Source: Sulfurovum sp. UBA1140 (GTDB lineage: Bacteria; Campylobacterota; Campylobacteria; Campylobacterales; Sulfurovaceae). From it: DNA of 7,367 bases. The position numbers and the translations under genes were made by a program. The notes under the pieces are model-generated. The model was not told the DNA's origin and did no database searches. It was given only the letters and a program-made list of their open reading frames with translations. Positions 6,483 through 7,367 of the stretch are shown here, piece by piece; positions within the stretch are counted from its first letter, which is position 1; each line of letters begins with the position of its first letter. The stretch is from positions 3,151 to 10,517 of the forward strand of contig DCAF01000032.1 of NCBI GenBank assembly GCA_002311915.1. The letters run 5' to 3'.

Positions 6483-7140
6483 TCCTAAATCCAACGCCTC
6501 TAACGGTTTGAATTATGCCAGAAGCTGACCCCAACTTTTTACGAAGATTCTTAATATGGGCATCAACCAAATTACTAGAACGAAATGAATTAAAATCACG
6601 ATTTAGATACTCATTAATCTGATAACGGGTTAGAATCACATTGTTATTAAGCAGTAGAAACTCTAAGAGTTCAAACTCTTTTTTAGAGAGTTTAACTATT
6701 TGATTATCTACAACTATCTCACGAATCGAAAGATTAACACTAAGGTTATCAATAATAATTTGTGACTGCTTCTGTCTACTTTCACGACGAAGAAGAACGC
6801 GAACTCTTGCAAGAAGCTCAATATTGGAAAAAGGTTTTTCCATATAATCATCTGCACCAGCATCAAGGGCTTCTACCTTTTCCATCGCTTCCCCTTTTGA
6901 TGAGAGCAGTAACACAGGTGTGGTGTCTGAGTAGCATTGTCGTTGCTCTTTTAAAAACTCTACCCCACTTCCATCGGGGAGCATCCAGTCAAGAATCATT
7001 AAATCATAAGTCTGTTTCTCTAAAATAGTATTTGCCTCTTCTAAGTTATAGGCTGTATAGACATCAAAGTGGGCTTCTGTTAGTAGTTTTTTGAGCCCAA
7101 AAACAAGCTCTTGGTTGTCATCGATGATTAATATATGCAT
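6463..7140 (-). CDS. OmpR/PhoB-family response regulator
   Basis: A 225-residue DNA-binding response regulator. The receiver domain (1 to about 118) has the acidic pair Asp7-Asp8, phospho-acceptor Asp51 (LMILDWMLPDG), the switch Ser80 (PVLLLSS), Tyr99 and Lys102 (DDYMEKPFSN). The C-terminal winged helix (about 128-222) has the typical LSKKEFELLEFLLLNNNVILTR, the recognition-helix region NLVDAHIKNLRKKLG (190-204) and the wing hairpin TVRGVGFRI. Length and layout are normal. The start at 7140 has AGGA 6 nt upstream. It is convergent to the kinase gene with a 20-nt 3' overlap, instead of sitting in the same operon, so kinase and regulator are transcribed independently. Its upstream region is shared with the divergent lipoprotein gene and contains TTCATAA direct repeats that it may bind itself. 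Confidence 0.95.
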   Translation of the reverse strand: MHILIIDDNQELVFGLKKLLTEAHFDVYTAYNLEEANTILEKQTYDLMILDWMLPDGSGVEFLKEQRQCYSDTTPVLLLSSKGEAMEKVEALDAGADDYMEKPFSNIELLARVRVLLRRESRQKQSQIIIDNLSVNLSIREIVVDNQIVKLSKKEFELLEFLLLNNNVILTRYQINEYLNRDFNSFRSSNLVDAHIKNLRKKLGSASGIIQTVRGVGFRIKATKN

Positions 7141-7168
7141 CTCTTTTCCTAATATATAACTTTAACTT

Positions 7169-7174
7169 TTTATA
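7169..7174 (-). promoter_or_regulatory. Possible -10 box of the response regulator gene
   Basis: The minus strand reads TATAAA here, 28 nt upstream of the start codon, giving a leader of about 22 nt. A second A/T-rich match (TATATT, about 7151-7156) is too close to the ribosome site to be preferred. The TTCATAA repeats at 7188-7205 would overlap the -35 region of this promoter. Confidence 0.4.
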
Positions 7175-7187
7175 TGGTATTCAAAAA

Positions 7188-7238
7188 TTCATAATAGATT
7201 CATAAACATCTCTCATAATATGAAAAATTAACTCATAA
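7188..7238 (+). promoter_or_regulatory. TTCATAA direct repeats, probable response-regulator operator
   Basis: TTCATAA occurs at 7188-7194 and 7199-7205, exactly 11 bp apart (one helical turn), the spacing at which OmpR/PhoB-type dimers bind tandem half-sites. Two near copies, CTCATAA, follow at 7212-7218 and 7232-7238. The third overlaps the probable -10 of the lipoprotein gene, and the fourth runs into its ribosome site. The region separates the response regulator from the divergent lipoprotein gene, so one operator could serve autoregulation and target control. Binding by this regulator is inferred from position and spacing. Confidence 0.55.
7214..7219 (+). promoter_or_regulatory. Possible -10 box of the lipoprotein gene
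   Basis: CATAAT is a five-of-six match to TATAAT and begins 8 nt after the end of the 11-bp spaced TTCATAA pair. A box pair in place of a -35 element is the usual arrangement at promoters activated by OmpR/PhoB-type regulators. The predicted transcription start is near 7226. Confidence 0.4.
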
Positions 7239-7248
7239 GGAGTCATGA

Positions 7249-7367
7249 ATGAAACGACATAATAAGTTAGCTGAATATAGTCTATCTAGTCTATTGCTTT
7301 GCCTTATTTTAACAGGTTGTAGTGGAGATTCTTCAGAAACAACCAGTGATGAAACACCATCTCTATC
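7249..7367 (+). CDS. Lipoprotein of unknown function (5' part only)
   Basis: Only the first 39 complete codons are in the window, with no stop before the edge. They encode a lipoprotein signal peptide: basic MKRHNK start, hydrophobic SLSSLLLCLILTG, and lipobox LTGC with the lipidated Cys at residue 24. Ser at position +2 would favour outer-membrane sorting under the E. coli Lol rule. The start of the mature part is Ser/Thr/Glu-rich (SGDSSETTSDETPS), a flexible linker typical after lipidation. The start is ATG 7249 because AAGGAG (7237-7242) sits 6 nt upstream; the overlapping ATG at 7245 meets a stop after five codons. It is divergent from the response regulator and shares its operator region, so it is a likely target. 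Function cannot be judged from this fragment. Confidence 0.85.
   Translation, partial: MKRHNKLAEYSLSSLLLCLILTGCSGDSSETTSDETPSL

Noticed and set aside
6762..7028. Plus-strand open frame of 88 codons opposite the response regulator
   Set aside because: Antisense to the conserved receiver domain, with no ribosome site or family signature.
7245..7247. Alternative ATG start for the lipoprotein
   Set aside because: This frame stops after five codons; ATG 7249 gives a proper signal peptide and lipobox.
1..7367. CRISPR arrays, tRNA or rRNA genes, insertion sequences, integrase or phage structural genes
   Set aside because: None seen. The only phage-like hint is the ClpP-like protease family, which is not enough to call a prophage.

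Overview
The window looks like chromosome from a mesophilic, AT-rich Campylobacterota (epsilonproteobacterial) organism of the Sulfurimonas / Sulfurospirillum / Arcobacter / Wolinella type. The strongest evidence is a fumarate reductase in the order frdC-frdA. Its cytochrome b subunit has the same length (256 aa) as the Wolinella succinogenes protein and carries heme ligands and functional glutamates at the same residue numbers. Genus-level placement is inference.

Left part, minus strand (1-2716): frdC and then frdA, overlapping by 11 nt. frdA runs off the left edge with only its last few residues missing; frdB would be expected just outside. This is the membrane-bound menaquinol:fumarate reductase, which can also act as succinate dehydrogenase. 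A 191-nt AT-rich intergenic region (2717-2907) holds a promoter for frdCA and a divergent promoter for the next operon, plus a three-copy AGGCTNN direct repeat.

Middle, plus strand (2908-6482): four closely spaced genes, probably one operon. In order they encode a divergent ClpP-family (S14) serine protease-like protein with an intact Ser-His-Asp triad, a secreted outer-membrane beta-barrel (porin-like) protein, a very small secreted PstS-like substrate-binding domain protein, and a two-TM sensor histidine kinase with a probably Cache-like periplasmic sensor. The first three junctions are 5 nt, a 1-nt overlap (TAATG) and 43 nt.

Right part (6463-7367): an OmpR/PhoB-type response regulator is encoded convergently to the kinase. 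The two 3' ends overlap by 20 nt inside a perfect 10-bp inverted repeat. Upstream of the regulator and divergent from it begins a lipoprotein gene, cut by the window edge. The intergenic region between them has TTCATAA-type direct repeats; two copies are exactly 11 bp apart, the spacing typical of OmpR/PhoB-family operators, and lie just upstream of a likely -10 box.

Working model (inference): the barrel protein, small binding protein and kinase form an envelope sensing chain. They signal through the convergent regulator, which controls itself and the divergent lipoprotein gene. The role of the ClpP-like protein in this set is unknown and is the most unusual element.
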